Assembly: GCA_027658995.1 (NCBI GenBank) | Contig: JAQDQK010000007.1 | Span: 81,685 to 145,684, forward strand | Length of the DNA stretch: 64,000 bases | Source of the DNA: Propionibacteriaceae bacterium AM104-82 | GTDB taxonomy: Bacteria > Actinomycetota > Actinomycetes > Propionibacteriales > Propionibacteriaceae | Reading direction: 5' to 3' | Shown: positions 8,146 to 16,326 of the stretch, one piece after another | How positions within the stretch are numbered: the stretch's first letter is position 1 | How the letters are laid out: each line of letters starts with the position of its first letter | The notes under the pieces: generated by a model | The model's database searches: none | The model's input: only the letters and a program-made list of their open reading frames with translations | What the model was told of the DNA's origin: nothing | Position numbers and translations under genes: made by a program

Positions 8146-8151
8146 TAGACT
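8146..8151 (+). promoter_or_regulatory. -10 box (TAGACT) for dapD
   Basis: TAGACT lies six bases before the dapD ATG at 8158, with no ribosome site. It suggests dapD has its own leaderless promoter and is separate from the cassette upstream. Confidence 0.55.
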
Positions 8152-8157
8152 TGCCGC

Positions 8158-9090
8158 ATGACCAACGCGACCCGCACCGCCTGGGCCTGGGGCCTTGCCA
8201 CCGTTCACACCACCGGAGCCGTCCTCGACGCCTGGTACCCGGAACCCCGGCTCGGCAACGAGATCAGCGACGAGCCGCCGTCGATGCTGGTCGAGGCGCA
8301 GTATGTCGACGAGATCCGGCAGGTCGAGACGAAGGTCGTGCGCGTCGAGATCGACCTTGACGCCGACCCCTCAAGCGTCGAGGACGCCTACCTGCGCCTG
8401 CACCTGCTGAGCTCCCGCCTTGTGCACCCGCACGGCCAGAACCTCAACGGCATCTTCGGTGTGCTCCCCAACAACGCCTGGACGACCGCGGGGCCCGTGC
8501 GGATCGGCGACGTGAACCGAGTCCGCACCCTGCTGCGTTCCCGGGGCGAGCAGCTCACCGTCTATGGCATCGACAAGTTCCCGCGCATGGTCGACTACAT
8601 CGTCCCCTCCGGTGTCCGGATCGCCGACGCCGACCGCGTCCGCCTCGGCGCCCACCTCGCCGAGGGCACCACCGTGATGCACGAGGGCTTCGTCAACTTC
8701 AACGCGGGCACGCTCGGCGTCTCGATGGTCGAGGGCCGGATCTCCGCGGGCGTCGTCGTCGGGGACGGCACCGACGTCGGTGGCGGCGCCTCGATCATGG
8801 GCACCCTCTCCGGCGGCGGCCAGGAGGTCATCTCGCTCGGCGAGCGCTGCCTGCTCGGTGCCAACTCCGGCGTCGGCATCTCGCTCGGCGACGACTGCGT
8901 CGTCGAGGCGGGCCTGTACGTGACGGCCGGCACCAAGGTGAAGCTTGACGACGGCGCCATCGTCAAGGCCCGCGAGCTGAGCGGCCAGAACGACCTGCTG
9001 TTCCTGCGCGACTCGCTGCAGGGCAGCGTCATCGTGCGGCACCGCCGCGGCTCGAAGGTCGCCCTCAACTCCGAACTGCACAAGAACTGA
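8158..9090 (+). CDS. dapD: Tetrahydrodipicolinate N-succinyltransferase
   Basis: This 310-residue enzyme adds succinate to tetrahydrodipicolinate in the succinylase route to meso-diaminopimelate and lysine, in the cytoplasm. The central and C-terminal parts form a left-handed beta helix of hexapeptide repeats. The family sequence [13 protein letters not shown] is present near residue 180, and the stretch around [14 protein letters not shown] follows. Length fits the actinobacterial type. The partner enzyme DapC is encoded 3 kb downstream. The ATG at 8158 sits just after a -10 box. The stop overlaps the next ATG by one base. Confidence 0.95.
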   Translation: MTNATRTAWAWGLATVHTTGAVLDAWYPEPRLGNEISDEPPSMLVEAQYVDEIRQVETKVVRVEIDLDADPSSVEDAYLRLHLLSSRLVHPHGQNLNGIFGVLPNNAWTTAGPVRIGDVNRVRTLLRSRGEQLTVYGIDKFPRMVDYIVPSGVRIADADRVRLGAHLAEGTTVMHEGFVNFNAGTLGVSMVEGRISAGVVVGDGTDVGGGASIMGTLSGGGQEVISLGERCLLGANSGVGISLGDDCVVEAGLYVTAGTKVKLDDGAIVKARELSGQNDLLFLRDSLQGSVIVRHRRGSKVALNSELHKN

Positions 9091-9929
9091 TGCGCAAACC
9101 GCTGGTCATCACGCTTGTCGTCGTGGTGCTCCTCGCGCTCGCGGGGTTCGGCGGCTGGAAGGCGTACCAGTACCTGTACCAGCGCTTCACGCCGGAGCAG
9201 TGCGAGGTGCTGATCCCCGGCTCCGAGGACCCGACCACCCTGTCGCAGGAGCAGGCGAGGAACGCGTCGATCATCGTGGCGGCCTCGCTCGAGCGCGGCC
9301 TCTCCGAGCAGGCCGCGGTCATCGCGATCGCGACGGCCTACCAGGAGTCGGCGCTGCGGAACCTCGACTACGGCGACCGCGACTCGCTCGGACTGTTCCA
9401 GCAGCGCCCCTCGTACGGCTGGGGAACCGAGGAGGAGATCATGGATCCCTGGTACTCCTCGAACCGGTTCTACGAGGAACTCGTCAAGTTCGACAACTGG
9501 GAGACCACCGACGTCAACGACATCGCGCAGAAGGTCCAGCGCAGCGGCCACCCGGAGGCGTACCGCAAGCATGAGACCAAGGCGCGCGCCGTGGCAGGGG
9601 CGCTGCGGGGTTCGGCTCCCGCGACGCTGTCGTGCCTGAGCTTCAACGACGCCCCCACCGCGAAGCCCGCCGCGTTCGAGCGGGTGCTGGGCACCTTCGG
9701 CGACACGCTGCAGGTCGCCACCGAGGGCGACACCATGACGCTGACGGCTGACGACGACACGACGCTGTGGGCCGCGGCCCAGCAGGTCGTCGCCAACAGC
9801 TACGACGGCGGCGTCGCGTCGGTCGTGGTGGGCGACAAGGAGTGGAGCCACACCAGGCAGGGCTGGCACGGCGCCAAGACTCCGGCCGCCGCGTCGACCG
9901 CGGTCGTCACCCTCGGGAAGAGCTCCTAG
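9090..9929 (+). CDS. Membrane-anchored lysozyme/transglycosylase-like protein
   Basis: This is a 279-residue protein with one N-terminal membrane segment (residues 5-24) and an extracytoplasmic domain. Residues 60-125 look like a lytic transglycosylase-type fold: a helix ending in AYQESALR with candidate catalytic Glu86, then GLFQQRPSYGWGT. The C-terminal 80 residues are Ala/Thr-rich and of unknown fold. Similar actinobacterial proteins are sometimes wrongly named heavy metal transporters. The gene shares a base with dapD, so a peptidoglycan precursor enzyme and a possible wall hydrolase are translationally linked. Confidence 0.75.
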   Translation: MRKPLVITLVVVVLLALAGFGGWKAYQYLYQRFTPEQCEVLIPGSEDPTTLSQEQARNASIIVAASLERGLSEQAAVIAIATAYQESALRNLDYGDRDSLGLFQQRPSYGWGTEEEIMDPWYSSNRFYEELVKFDNWETTDVNDIAQKVQRSGHPEAYRKHETKARAVAGALRGSAPATLSCLSFNDAPTAKPAAFERVLGTFGDTLQVATEGDTMTLTADDDTTLWAAAQQVVANSYDGGVASVVVGDKEWSHTRQGWHGAKTPAAASTAVVTLGKSS

Positions 9930-10064
9930 CCAGCGGCGCTTCGCAGGTCCGCCACCCCTTCCCGACCACCCCGGAACGCCTCACCCTTCTGGATGGGATG
10001 ACCCGCTCAGGCATCGGTCTTGCAACGAGAGCAAAATGAGTGGATGACGGTGCTCCAGCCAGGA

Positions 10065-10070
10065 TAGGGT
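10065..10070 (+). promoter_or_regulatory. -10 box (TAGGGT) for the LacI gene
   Basis: TAGGGT lies seven bases before ATG 10078, supporting that start over the GTG at 10069, which would overlap the box. Confidence 0.55.
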
Positions 10071-10077
10071 GGCGCGC

Positions 10078-11097
10078 ATGGCAGTGAGGCTGCGTGACGT
10101 CGCTTCCCACGCTGGGGTGTCTGTGAAGACCGTCTCCAACGTGGTCAACGACTTTCCCCACATCTCCGCGGCGACCAAGGAGAAGGTGCTGCGCTCCATC
10201 GAGGAACTGGGCTATCGCCCCAACCTGTCGGCGCGCCACCTGAAGTACGGCCGCTCCGGGTTCATCGCGCTTGCCGTTCCCGAGTTGGACATCCCCTACT
10301 TCGCGGAACTGGCGACGCTCGTCGACGCGAAGGCCGAGCGGTTGGGCTACATCATGCTGCTCGACATCACCCGCGCCGATCAGCGCGCCGAGCGGAAGGT
10401 CCTCGAGGGCGTCCAGTCCCGGATGATCGACGGCGTGATCTTCTCCCCGCTGTCCCTGGAGGCGGGCGACATCAACCCGTCACAACTCGGGGCGCCGACG
10501 GTGTTCCTCGGCGAACGCTCCATCCCCAAGGGCGTCGACCACGTCGCCGTCGACTCGGTCGCCGCCGCCCGCGCGATGACAGAGCACCTGCTCTCGCTCG
10601 GGCGGACCAGGATCGGCGCGATCGGGCGCAGCAAGGGCGTCACCACGGGATCTGCCCGGCTCAAGGGCTTCCAGAAGGCCATGAAGGACGCGGGCCTGCC
10701 GGTCGTCAAGGAGTACATCCGCTCGACCGACTACTACTCCCGCGAGTCCGGCAGGCAGGAGATGGCGGCGCTGCTCGAGCTGCCGCGGCCGCCCGATGCG
10801 GTGTTCTGTTTCAACGACCTGATGGCCATCGGGGCGCTGCGGGCGTGCGCCGAGCGCGGCGTCCGGGTGCCGGACGACATCGCCATCGCGGGATTCGACG
10901 GCATCGTGGAGGGTGAGTTCTGCACTCCCCCGCTGACCACGGTGACGCCCGACCTGGAGTTCCTGGTCGACCGGGTGCTGGAGAAGCTGATCGCCCGGAT
11001 CAAGGGCTCCGAGGCCGCGGGCGAACGCGTCAAGGTGCCGTGGGAGTTGACGCTGCGCGAGTCGACGCTCGGGCGCAGCTCTGGCGTTGAGCAGTAG
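10078..11097 (+). CDS. LacI family transcriptional regulator
   Basis: This is a 339-residue sugar-type repressor. The N-terminal helix-turn-helix (residues 1-50) contains RDVASHAGVSVKTVSNVVND and the hinge helix ends near residue 60. The rest is a periplasmic-binding-protein-like sensor domain. The gene stands alone, so its target is not obvious. A LacI-type operator precedes the GH85 gene at 49.2 kb, which makes it a candidate target but no more. The last residues and the TAG stop are encoded by the left arm of an 88-base palindromic repeat, so the C-terminus may have been altered by that element. Confidence 0.92.
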   Translation: MAVRLRDVASHAGVSVKTVSNVVNDFPHISAATKEKVLRSIEELGYRPNLSARHLKYGRSGFIALAVPELDIPYFAELATLVDAKAERLGYIMLLDITRADQRAERKVLEGVQSRMIDGVIFSPLSLEAGDINPSQLGAPTVFLGERSIPKGVDHVAVDSVAAARAMTEHLLSLGRTRIGAIGRSKGVTTGSARLKGFQKAMKDAGLPVVKEYIRSTDYYSRESGRQEMAALLELPRPPDAVFCFNDLMAIGALRACAERGVRVPDDIAIAGFDGIVEGEFCTPPLTTVTPDLEFLVDRVLEKLIARIKGSEAAGERVKVPWELTLRESTLGRSSGVEQ

Positions 11098-11170
11098 TCC
11101 ACCCTCGACGACCGATTCGGCCCATTTTCACGTTCCACTCGGCAACGAGTTCGCAATGCTGCTCAACGCC
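11083..11170. repeat. 88-base palindromic element, copy 1 (type A)
   Basis: The element starts GGCGTTGAGCAG and ends with its exact reverse complement CTGCTCAACGCC. Inner parts of the arms are partly complementary and the centre is variable. The left end supplies the stop codon of the LacI gene. It sits between convergent lacI and dapC. Confidence 0.85.
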
Positions 11171-11183
11171 ACGTCCGGCAGGA

Positions 11184-12272
11184 TCAGGCGAGGCGGGACG
11201 CGGCGGCGGCGATCCGTTCGTCGGTGCCCGTCAGTGCGATCCTGACGTGGTTCGCTGCCGCGGGGCCGTAGAAGTCCCCGGGGGCCACCAGGATGCCGCG
11301 CTCAGCCAGCCAGGCGACCGTGTCGCGGCACGGCTCGTCCCGCGTGGCCCACAGGTACAGCGAGCCCTCGGAGTGGTCGATCCGGAAGCCTGCGGCCTCC
11401 AGCGCGGGTCGCAGGGTCGCCCGGCGGGCGAGGTAGCGCTGCCGCTGCTCCTCGACGTGCTCCCGGTCGCCGAGCAGAGCGATCATGGCGCCCTGGATGG
11501 GCCGGGGCACGATCATGCCGAGGTGCTTGCGCACCGCCACGAGTTCCTGCACGACCGCGGGGTCGCCCGCCACGAAGCCCGCCCGGTAGCCGGCGGCGTT
11601 GGAACGCTTGGAGAGCGAGTGGACGGCGAGCAGGCCCGTCAGGTCGCCGTCGTTGACGCGGGGGTCGAGCACCGAGATCGGCTCGGCGTCCCACGCGAAC
11701 TCGCCGTAGCACTCGTCGCTCGCGAGCACCGCCCCCAGTTCGCGGGCGGCGGTGACGAAGGCGCGCAGTTCGTCGAGGCCGAGGATCCGGCCGGACGGGT
11801 TGGCGGGCGAGTTGATCCAGATCAGCCTGGCGTCATCAGGGATGGAGGCCGGGTCGTCGAGCGCGACCGGCCGAGCACCGGAGGTGAGCGCGCCCACCTC
11901 GTAGGTCGGATAGGCGCATTCAGGGAACACGACCGCCTCGCCCGCCCCGACGCCGAGCAGCGTCGGCAGCCAGCCCACCAGTTCCTTGGTGCCGACCACC
12001 GGCATCACCGACTCGTCGGTCAGCGGCACCGAATGCCACCTGTCGCGGAGGTAGTCGACGATCGCGCGGCGGGTCTCAGGGGCGCCCCACACCGTCGGGT
12101 AGCCGGGCGAGTCACCGAACGCGGTCAGCGCGTCGATGGCCATCTGGGGCGTCGGGTCGACCGGCGTGCCGACGGAGAGGTCGACGATGCCGTCGGGGTG
12201 CGCGGACGCGGTGGCCTTCGCCCCGCTCAGCGTGTCCCAGGGAAAGTCGGGAAGGCGGGAGCTCAGCCCCAT
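11184..12272 (-). CDS. dapC: Succinyldiaminopimelate aminotransferase
   Basis: This is a 362-residue fold-type I PLP aminotransferase of the actinobacterial DapC group, which converts N-succinyl-2-amino-6-ketopimelate in the diaminopimelate pathway. The Schiff-base Lys222 is in SLSKRSNAAGYR, the PLP contacts are NSPANPSG (near 154-161) and SDECYGEF (near 185-192). The gene begins one base after the ferredoxin stop. Adjacent fdxA and dapC is a common actinobacterial order and supports the assignment. Confidence 0.93.
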   Translation of the reverse strand: MGLSSRLPDFPWDTLSGAKATASAHPDGIVDLSVGTPVDPTPQMAIDALTAFGDSPGYPTVWGAPETRRAIVDYLRDRWHSVPLTDESVMPVVGTKELVGWLPTLLGVGAGEAVVFPECAYPTYEVGALTSGARPVALDDPASIPDDARLIWINSPANPSGRILGLDELRAFVTAARELGAVLASDECYGEFAWDAEPISVLDPRVNDGDLTGLLAVHSLSKRSNAAGYRAGFVAGDPAVVQELVAVRKHLGMIVPRPIQGAMIALLGDREHVEEQRQRYLARRATLRPALEAAGFRIDHSEGSLYLWATRDEPCRDTVAWLAERGILVAPGDFYGPAAANHVRIALTGTDERIAAAASRLA

Positions 12273-12273
12273 C

Positions 12274-12594
12274 TCACTGGGCCTGGGGCGGCAGCGCCTC
12301 GACGATCGGGTGGTCCTTGTCGATCACGCCGAGCTTGGCGGCGCCACCGGGCGAGCCGATGTCGTCGAAGAACTGGACGTTGACGTCGTAGTACTCGGCC
12401 TGGTCTTCGGGGACGTCGTCCTCGTAGTAGATGGCCTCGACGGGGCACACGGGCTCGCACGCGCCGCAGTCCACGCACTCCTCGGGGTGGATGTAGAGCA
12501 TCCGGTTGCCCTCGTAGATGCAGTCAACGGGACACTCTTCGACGCAGGCCCGATCCTTCACGTCAACGCATGGCAGACCGATGATGTACGTCAC
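12274..12594 (-). CDS. fdxA: 7Fe-type ferredoxin FdxA
   Basis: This is a 106-residue electron carrier with two cluster-binding sets: Cys9, 17, 21 and 25 and Cys40, 43, 46 and 50. The spacing matches the 3Fe-4S plus 4Fe-4S ferredoxins of actinobacteria. The acidic C-terminus is also typical. The GTG start at 12594 has a GGAG ribosome site seven bases upstream. It is probably co-transcribed with dapC. Confidence 0.93.
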   Translation of the reverse strand: MTYIIGLPCVDVKDRACVEECPVDCIYEGNRMLYIHPEECVDCGACEPVCPVEAIYYEDDVPEDQAEYYDVNVQFFDDIGSPGGAAKLGVIDKDHPIVEALPPQAQ

Positions 12595-12666
12595 TTTGGT
12601 TCTCCTTCAGAGTGCTTGTGCGTGCTTCAGCTTAGCGCCGGATTGGGCGGGGGCCCTCGGCGGTCA

Positions 12667-14364
12667 CTATTCGCACACGATGCGGTCGCCCGCGTTGTAC
12701 TTCCAGCTGTACTTCTCGGTCTTTTCGACCTTGCCGTCCTGCCAGAACTGCCTGCTCCACGAGGCGGTGAAGCCGCGGATCGGCGCCTGCGGCTCACACT
12801 TCGGGTCGCCCTTCACCGTGCGGGTGGTGCCCGTGTAGTAGTCGGACTTCACGATGTCGGTCGAGGTGACCTTCTCCCAGGTCGGCTTGGACCAGATCTC
12901 GAAGGTCAGCGCGCCCTTCTTACCGGACGACGACGGGCTGATGTAGCCACGGATCACCGCCGGGTACTCGGTGTCGTTCTGGAAGCGCATGTCGAGCGAG
13001 CCGTAGTAGATCGTCGACTCCCGGCCCGCCGGGTAGCGGTCGAAGTAGAGGCTGTGGGGCTTGTGCTCGATGTCCTTGTAGCCGGCGAAGAAGCCCGCGT
13101 TGTACAGGGTCGTCGCGGCCTGCGAGATGCCGCCGCCGGACTCCTTGACGAGGCGGCCGCCGTTGATGACGTAACCGTCGACGAAGCCGTTCGCCGAGTT
13201 GCGCTCGCCGAGCGCCTTGTTCAGCGAGAATGTCTCGCCGGGCATCAGCACCGTGCCGTTGACCAGTTCCGCGGCGCGGCCCAGGTTGGTGTTGCGGTAG
13301 GCGGCGTGCGGGTAGTTCGTGGTGAACGCGCCGATCTTGGTGAAGGCGCCCAGCGCGGTCGCCTTCTCGGTGGTGTACTCGGGCTGCTTGGTGGCGACCT
13401 CGATCTTGGCGGTGCGCTCCGCGCCGGTGGCGGTGGCGGCCTTCTCGACGGCTGCCACGAAGGACTTCTTGTCGATCTCCTCGCCGACCACGGCCGGGAC
13501 GACCTTCACGCCGGCACCGTCGAGCGCGAAGCTCGCGTCCTTGGCGGTGTTGAGCTTCAGGGCCTTCTGGGCCTCGGCGGTGGATTCGAACAGCTTGTCA
13601 GCGTCGAGCTTTCCGACGAGCTTGCCGTCCTGCTCGTCGAAGGTGGCGGCCTCGGCGAGCGCGGCAGGGGTGATCTGCATGGAGGTGTCGTTGTGGGTCA
13701 ACGTCACGGGGCCGCTGACAAGCGGGTCGGCGAAGGAGGTGACGACCTCGTCGACCATCTTGTCTGTGACGGCGGGCTCGACGGAGTCCACGACGGCCTC
13801 GACGTGGCCCTTGCCCTCGTCGAAGGCGGCGGTGACGGCCTCGGTGGTCTTGGCGACGTTGAGGTTCTCGGCGTTGGCGGCCTCGGTGCGGACGACCTTG
13901 CCCGCGTCGAACTTGACGGTGGCGGGGACGCCCTCGACGTCGAAGGTCTTCGCGTCGGCCTCGATGGCGGCCGTCAGCTTCGGCTGGTCGACCAGGCGGA
14001 CCAGGTCGACGGAGCCGCCGCCGGTCAGCGAGTGCAGGATGTCGGCCGGGTTCCAACTGAACCCGCCGCCCGCGTCGGCGACCGTCTGGTCGTAGTCGGC
14101 GATCAGGCCTGCCTGGGACGGGGTGATGCTGACGGAGCGGTCGCCCGCCGCGACGGTGATGGGCGCGTCGACCTTCGGGCCGAGTTCGGTGCGCAGCTTC
14201 TCGACCGCCTGGTCGGGGGCGAGCCCTCCGATGGCGACACCGCCGACCTCGGCCTTCGCGGGGACCTGATTGCCCGCAACGAAGTAGGACGCCACATATC
14301 CGCCGCCGAGGAGCACGACGGCTCCGCCGACGACCCCCAGAGCGATCTTCTTACCCTTGTTCAC
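12667..14364 (-). CDS. VanW family protein with peptidoglycan-binding-like repeats
   Basis: This is a 565-residue membrane-anchored extracytoplasmic protein. An N-terminal membrane segment (about residues 6-28) is followed by two PG_binding_4-type domains (about 40-160 and 190-310) and a VanW domain (about 330-470, with LMPGETFSLNKALGER and GGGISQAATTLYNA). The C-terminal part is beta-rich. VanW domain proteins are linked to the cell wall but their reaction is unclear. The GTG at 14364 has GAGG at good spacing; a GTG two codons earlier (14370) is possible. It is monocistronic, with a 72-base gap to fdxA. Confidence 0.87.
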   Translation of the reverse strand: MNKGKKIALGVVGGAVVLLGGGYVASYFVAGNQVPAKAEVGGVAIGGLAPDQAVEKLRTELGPKVDAPITVAAGDRSVSITPSQAGLIADYDQTVADAGGGFSWNPADILHSLTGGGSVDLVRLVDQPKLTAAIEADAKTFDVEGVPATVKFDAGKVVRTEAANAENLNVAKTTEAVTAAFDEGKGHVEAVVDSVEPAVTDKMVDEVVTSFADPLVSGPVTLTHNDTSMQITPAALAEAATFDEQDGKLVGKLDADKLFESTAEAQKALKLNTAKDASFALDGAGVKVVPAVVGEEIDKKSFVAAVEKAATATGAERTAKIEVATKQPEYTTEKATALGAFTKIGAFTTNYPHAAYRNTNLGRAAELVNGTVLMPGETFSLNKALGERNSANGFVDGYVINGGRLVKESGGGISQAATTLYNAGFFAGYKDIEHKPHSLYFDRYPAGRESTIYYGSLDMRFQNDTEYPAVIRGYISPSSSGKKGALTFEIWSKPTWEKVTSTDIVKSDYYTGTTRTVKGDPKCEPQAPIRGFTASWSRQFWQDGKVEKTEKYSWKYNAGDRIVCE

Positions 14365-14445
14365 CTGCACCCCTCGAAGCCCTGATGGCCAAAAACGTCT
14401 CCCATGCTACGAAACCCTCGGCTCGTCCACCTAAACGAAGGTGTG

Positions 14446-16122
14446 TCACGCCGTCCTGATCCGCCACGGCATCGCCAGGACGCCGGACGTTTCGATGCCG
14501 AGCCGCGCCGCGACGGCCGCGAACTCCGACTCGACGCTCGGCAGATGCGCGCCGCCAGCCGCGGACTCCGAGGAGGTCGCGGGCTTGAACATCGCGATGA
14601 AGCCCGGGTCGCCGATGTGGCTCAGCCGGACCTTGTCGACGTCGACCCCTGCGAGCGCCGCGGCGCGCTCGACGGCGAGCCGCTGCCCGCCGATGTGGTC
14701 AACCAGGCCGCGCTCCTTGGCGTCGGCGCCCGTCCAGACCCGGCCGCGGGCCAACCTCTCGAGGTCGTCGTATGCCATGCCGCGGTCGGCGGCCGCGAAG
14801 GTCGTGAAGTCGAGGTAGACGCGATCCAGGAAGCGGTTGAGCCGCTCCCAGTCGGCCTCGGAGAACTCGTGGGCGCTGGAGAAGGTGCCCGCGGCGGCGC
14901 CGATGTCGACGGTCTCGCGGATCAGGCCGAGCTTGTCGTACAGGCCTGCGGTGACCATCTTGCCCGCGAGGACGCCGATCGAGCCGGTCAGGGTGGTGGC
15001 CTGCGCGACGATCTCGTTGGCGCCCATCGAGACGTAGTAGCCGCCGGAGGCCGCGACCGACTCCATGTGCGCGACCACCGGCTTACCCGCCTCCTTCAGC
15101 CGCAGCACGGAGCGGCGGATGAAGTCGGAGGCGACGGCCGAGCCGCCGGGCGAGTCGACGGAGAACACGACGGCCTTGACATCGTCGTCGCGCAGCGCGG
15201 CGCGCAACTGCTCGTCGACGACGTCGGCGCCCGCCTGCTGGCCGCCGGTGACGCTGCGCGCGCCGCGACCGGTGACGATGGCGCCGCGCAGTTGCACGAG
15301 GGCGATCTTCGGCTGCTTCGGGCGCAGCTTCTTGGCCAGTTCCGCCTTGTTGGAATAGCGCTGCGCGAACAGCAGGGACTCGGGCTCGACGCCCCAGGCG
15401 GCAAGCACGGAGGTATAGGCCTCGTCGCGGTAGCCGATGTGGTCGATGAGGCCAAGCTCCTTGGCGCGCTCCGGCTCGATGGGCGAGTCGTTGACTGCCT
15501 CCCAGACGGCGTCGGCGCTGAGGCTGCGGCGGCGGGCGATGTCGCCCACCAGGGACTCGACGATCGACTGGCCGAGCCGGGTGGTCATCTCGCGCTGCGG
15601 CTCGGTGACGTGGTCGGCGGCGTAGGTGTTGGCAGCGGTCTTGTACTCGTAGCGCTGCCCGAACTGCGGCTCGACGCCGACCTTGTTCAGCAGGCCCTTG
15701 AGCAGCGTCATGCTCAGCTCGATGCCCTCGATGCAGACGGCACCGGTCGGCTGGAGCCAGATCTCCTGCGCGGCAGTGGCCAGGTGGTAGGCGCCCAGCC
15801 CGCTCGTCAGCTCGCCGAAGGACTCGGCCCACGCCATCGTCTTCTTCTTTGCACCGAACTCCTCGACGAGCCCCGCGACCTCCTCGACGTGGGCCAGCGT
15901 CACCGAGCTCGGCACCGCGTGCACGATCAGCCCGACGACCCGCTCGTCGTCCGCGGCGACCCGCAGGTGGTCGCGCAGCCCGCTGAGCGTCGCGGAGTTG
16001 ATCAGTTGGAGTGCCTGGAGAGGGTTGGAAGGTCGCGCGGCAAGCACCCCGCGCGCCATGTCGAGTTCGAGGACGATCGGCTTGTCTCCGGTGACCTTGC
16101 TGAGGATGTCACTGATTCCCAT
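14446..16122 (-). CDS. sppA: Signal peptide peptidase SppA, 67K type
   Basis: This is a 558-residue serine protease with two ClpP-like repeats, like E. coli SppA. The Lys of the dyad is Lys161 (YEYKTAANTY) in the N-terminal half and the nucleophile is Ser359 (VAASGGYYV) in the C-terminal half. SppA degrades cleaved signal peptides. Unlike E. coli SppA, no hydrophobic membrane anchor is visible at the N-terminus (MGISDILSKV and onward), so it may be soluble or peripheral. A TAAGCT box lies six bases before the ATG. Confidence 0.92.
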   Translation of the reverse strand: MGISDILSKVTGDKPIVLELDMARGVLAARPSNPLQALQLINSATLSGLRDHLRVAADDERVVGLIVHAVPSSVTLAHVEEVAGLVEEFGAKKKTMAWAESFGELTSGLGAYHLATAAQEIWLQPTGAVCIEGIELSMTLLKGLLNKVGVEPQFGQRYEYKTAANTYAADHVTEPQREMTTRLGQSIVESLVGDIARRRSLSADAVWEAVNDSPIEPERAKELGLIDHIGYRDEAYTSVLAAWGVEPESLLFAQRYSNKAELAKKLRPKQPKIALVQLRGAIVTGRGARSVTGGQQAGADVVDEQLRAALRDDDVKAVVFSVDSPGGSAVASDFIRRSVLRLKEAGKPVVAHMESVAASGGYYVSMGANEIVAQATTLTGSIGVLAGKMVTAGLYDKLGLIRETVDIGAAAGTFSSAHEFSEADWERLNRFLDRVYLDFTTFAAADRGMAYDDLERLARGRVWTGADAKERGLVDHIGGQRLAVERAAALAGVDVDKVRLSHIGDPGFIAMFKPATSSESAAGGAHLPSVESEFAAVAARLGIETSGVLAMPWRIRTA

Positions 16123-16128
16123 TGGTCC

Positions 16129-16134
16129 AGCTTA
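16129..16134 (-). promoter_or_regulatory. -10 box (TAAGCT) for sppA
   Basis: TAAGCT on the minus strand is six bases before the sppA ATG, with no ribosome site, consistent with leaderless initiation. Confidence 0.5.
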
Positions 16135-16166
16135 CGGATCCCTCCAACCACGCTCGGGGCGAGTCT

Positions 16167-16254
16167 GGCGTTGAGCATGTTTGGTTGCTCGTTTCCTGCA
16201 GTGACAAGTGTTAACGCCAACATCGGCAACGAGTTACCAAACATGCTCAAACGC
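16167..16254. repeat. 88-base palindromic element, copy 2 (type B)
   Basis: The left arm begins GGCGTTGAGCATGTTTGGT and the right arm contains ACCAAACATGCTCAA. The element lies between tkt and sppA on the minus strand, so it is downstream of tkt and upstream of the sppA promoter. It is the only copy not between convergent genes. Confidence 0.85.
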
Positions 16255-16287
16255 GTCACGCGACCACTGCCCCCAGGGACGCGAAAC

Positions 16288-16315
16288 GGGGCCCTCCCCC
16301 GAAGGGAAGGGCCCC
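16288..16315 (-). terminator. Hairpin terminator after transketolase
   Basis: An inverted repeat GGGGCCCT...AGGGCCCC with a CGAA-type loop and about 11 paired bases lies just past the tkt stop. It is followed on the minus strand by GTTTCG, a weak T-run. Confidence 0.7.
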
Positions 16316-16326
16316 GGAGCGTTGGG

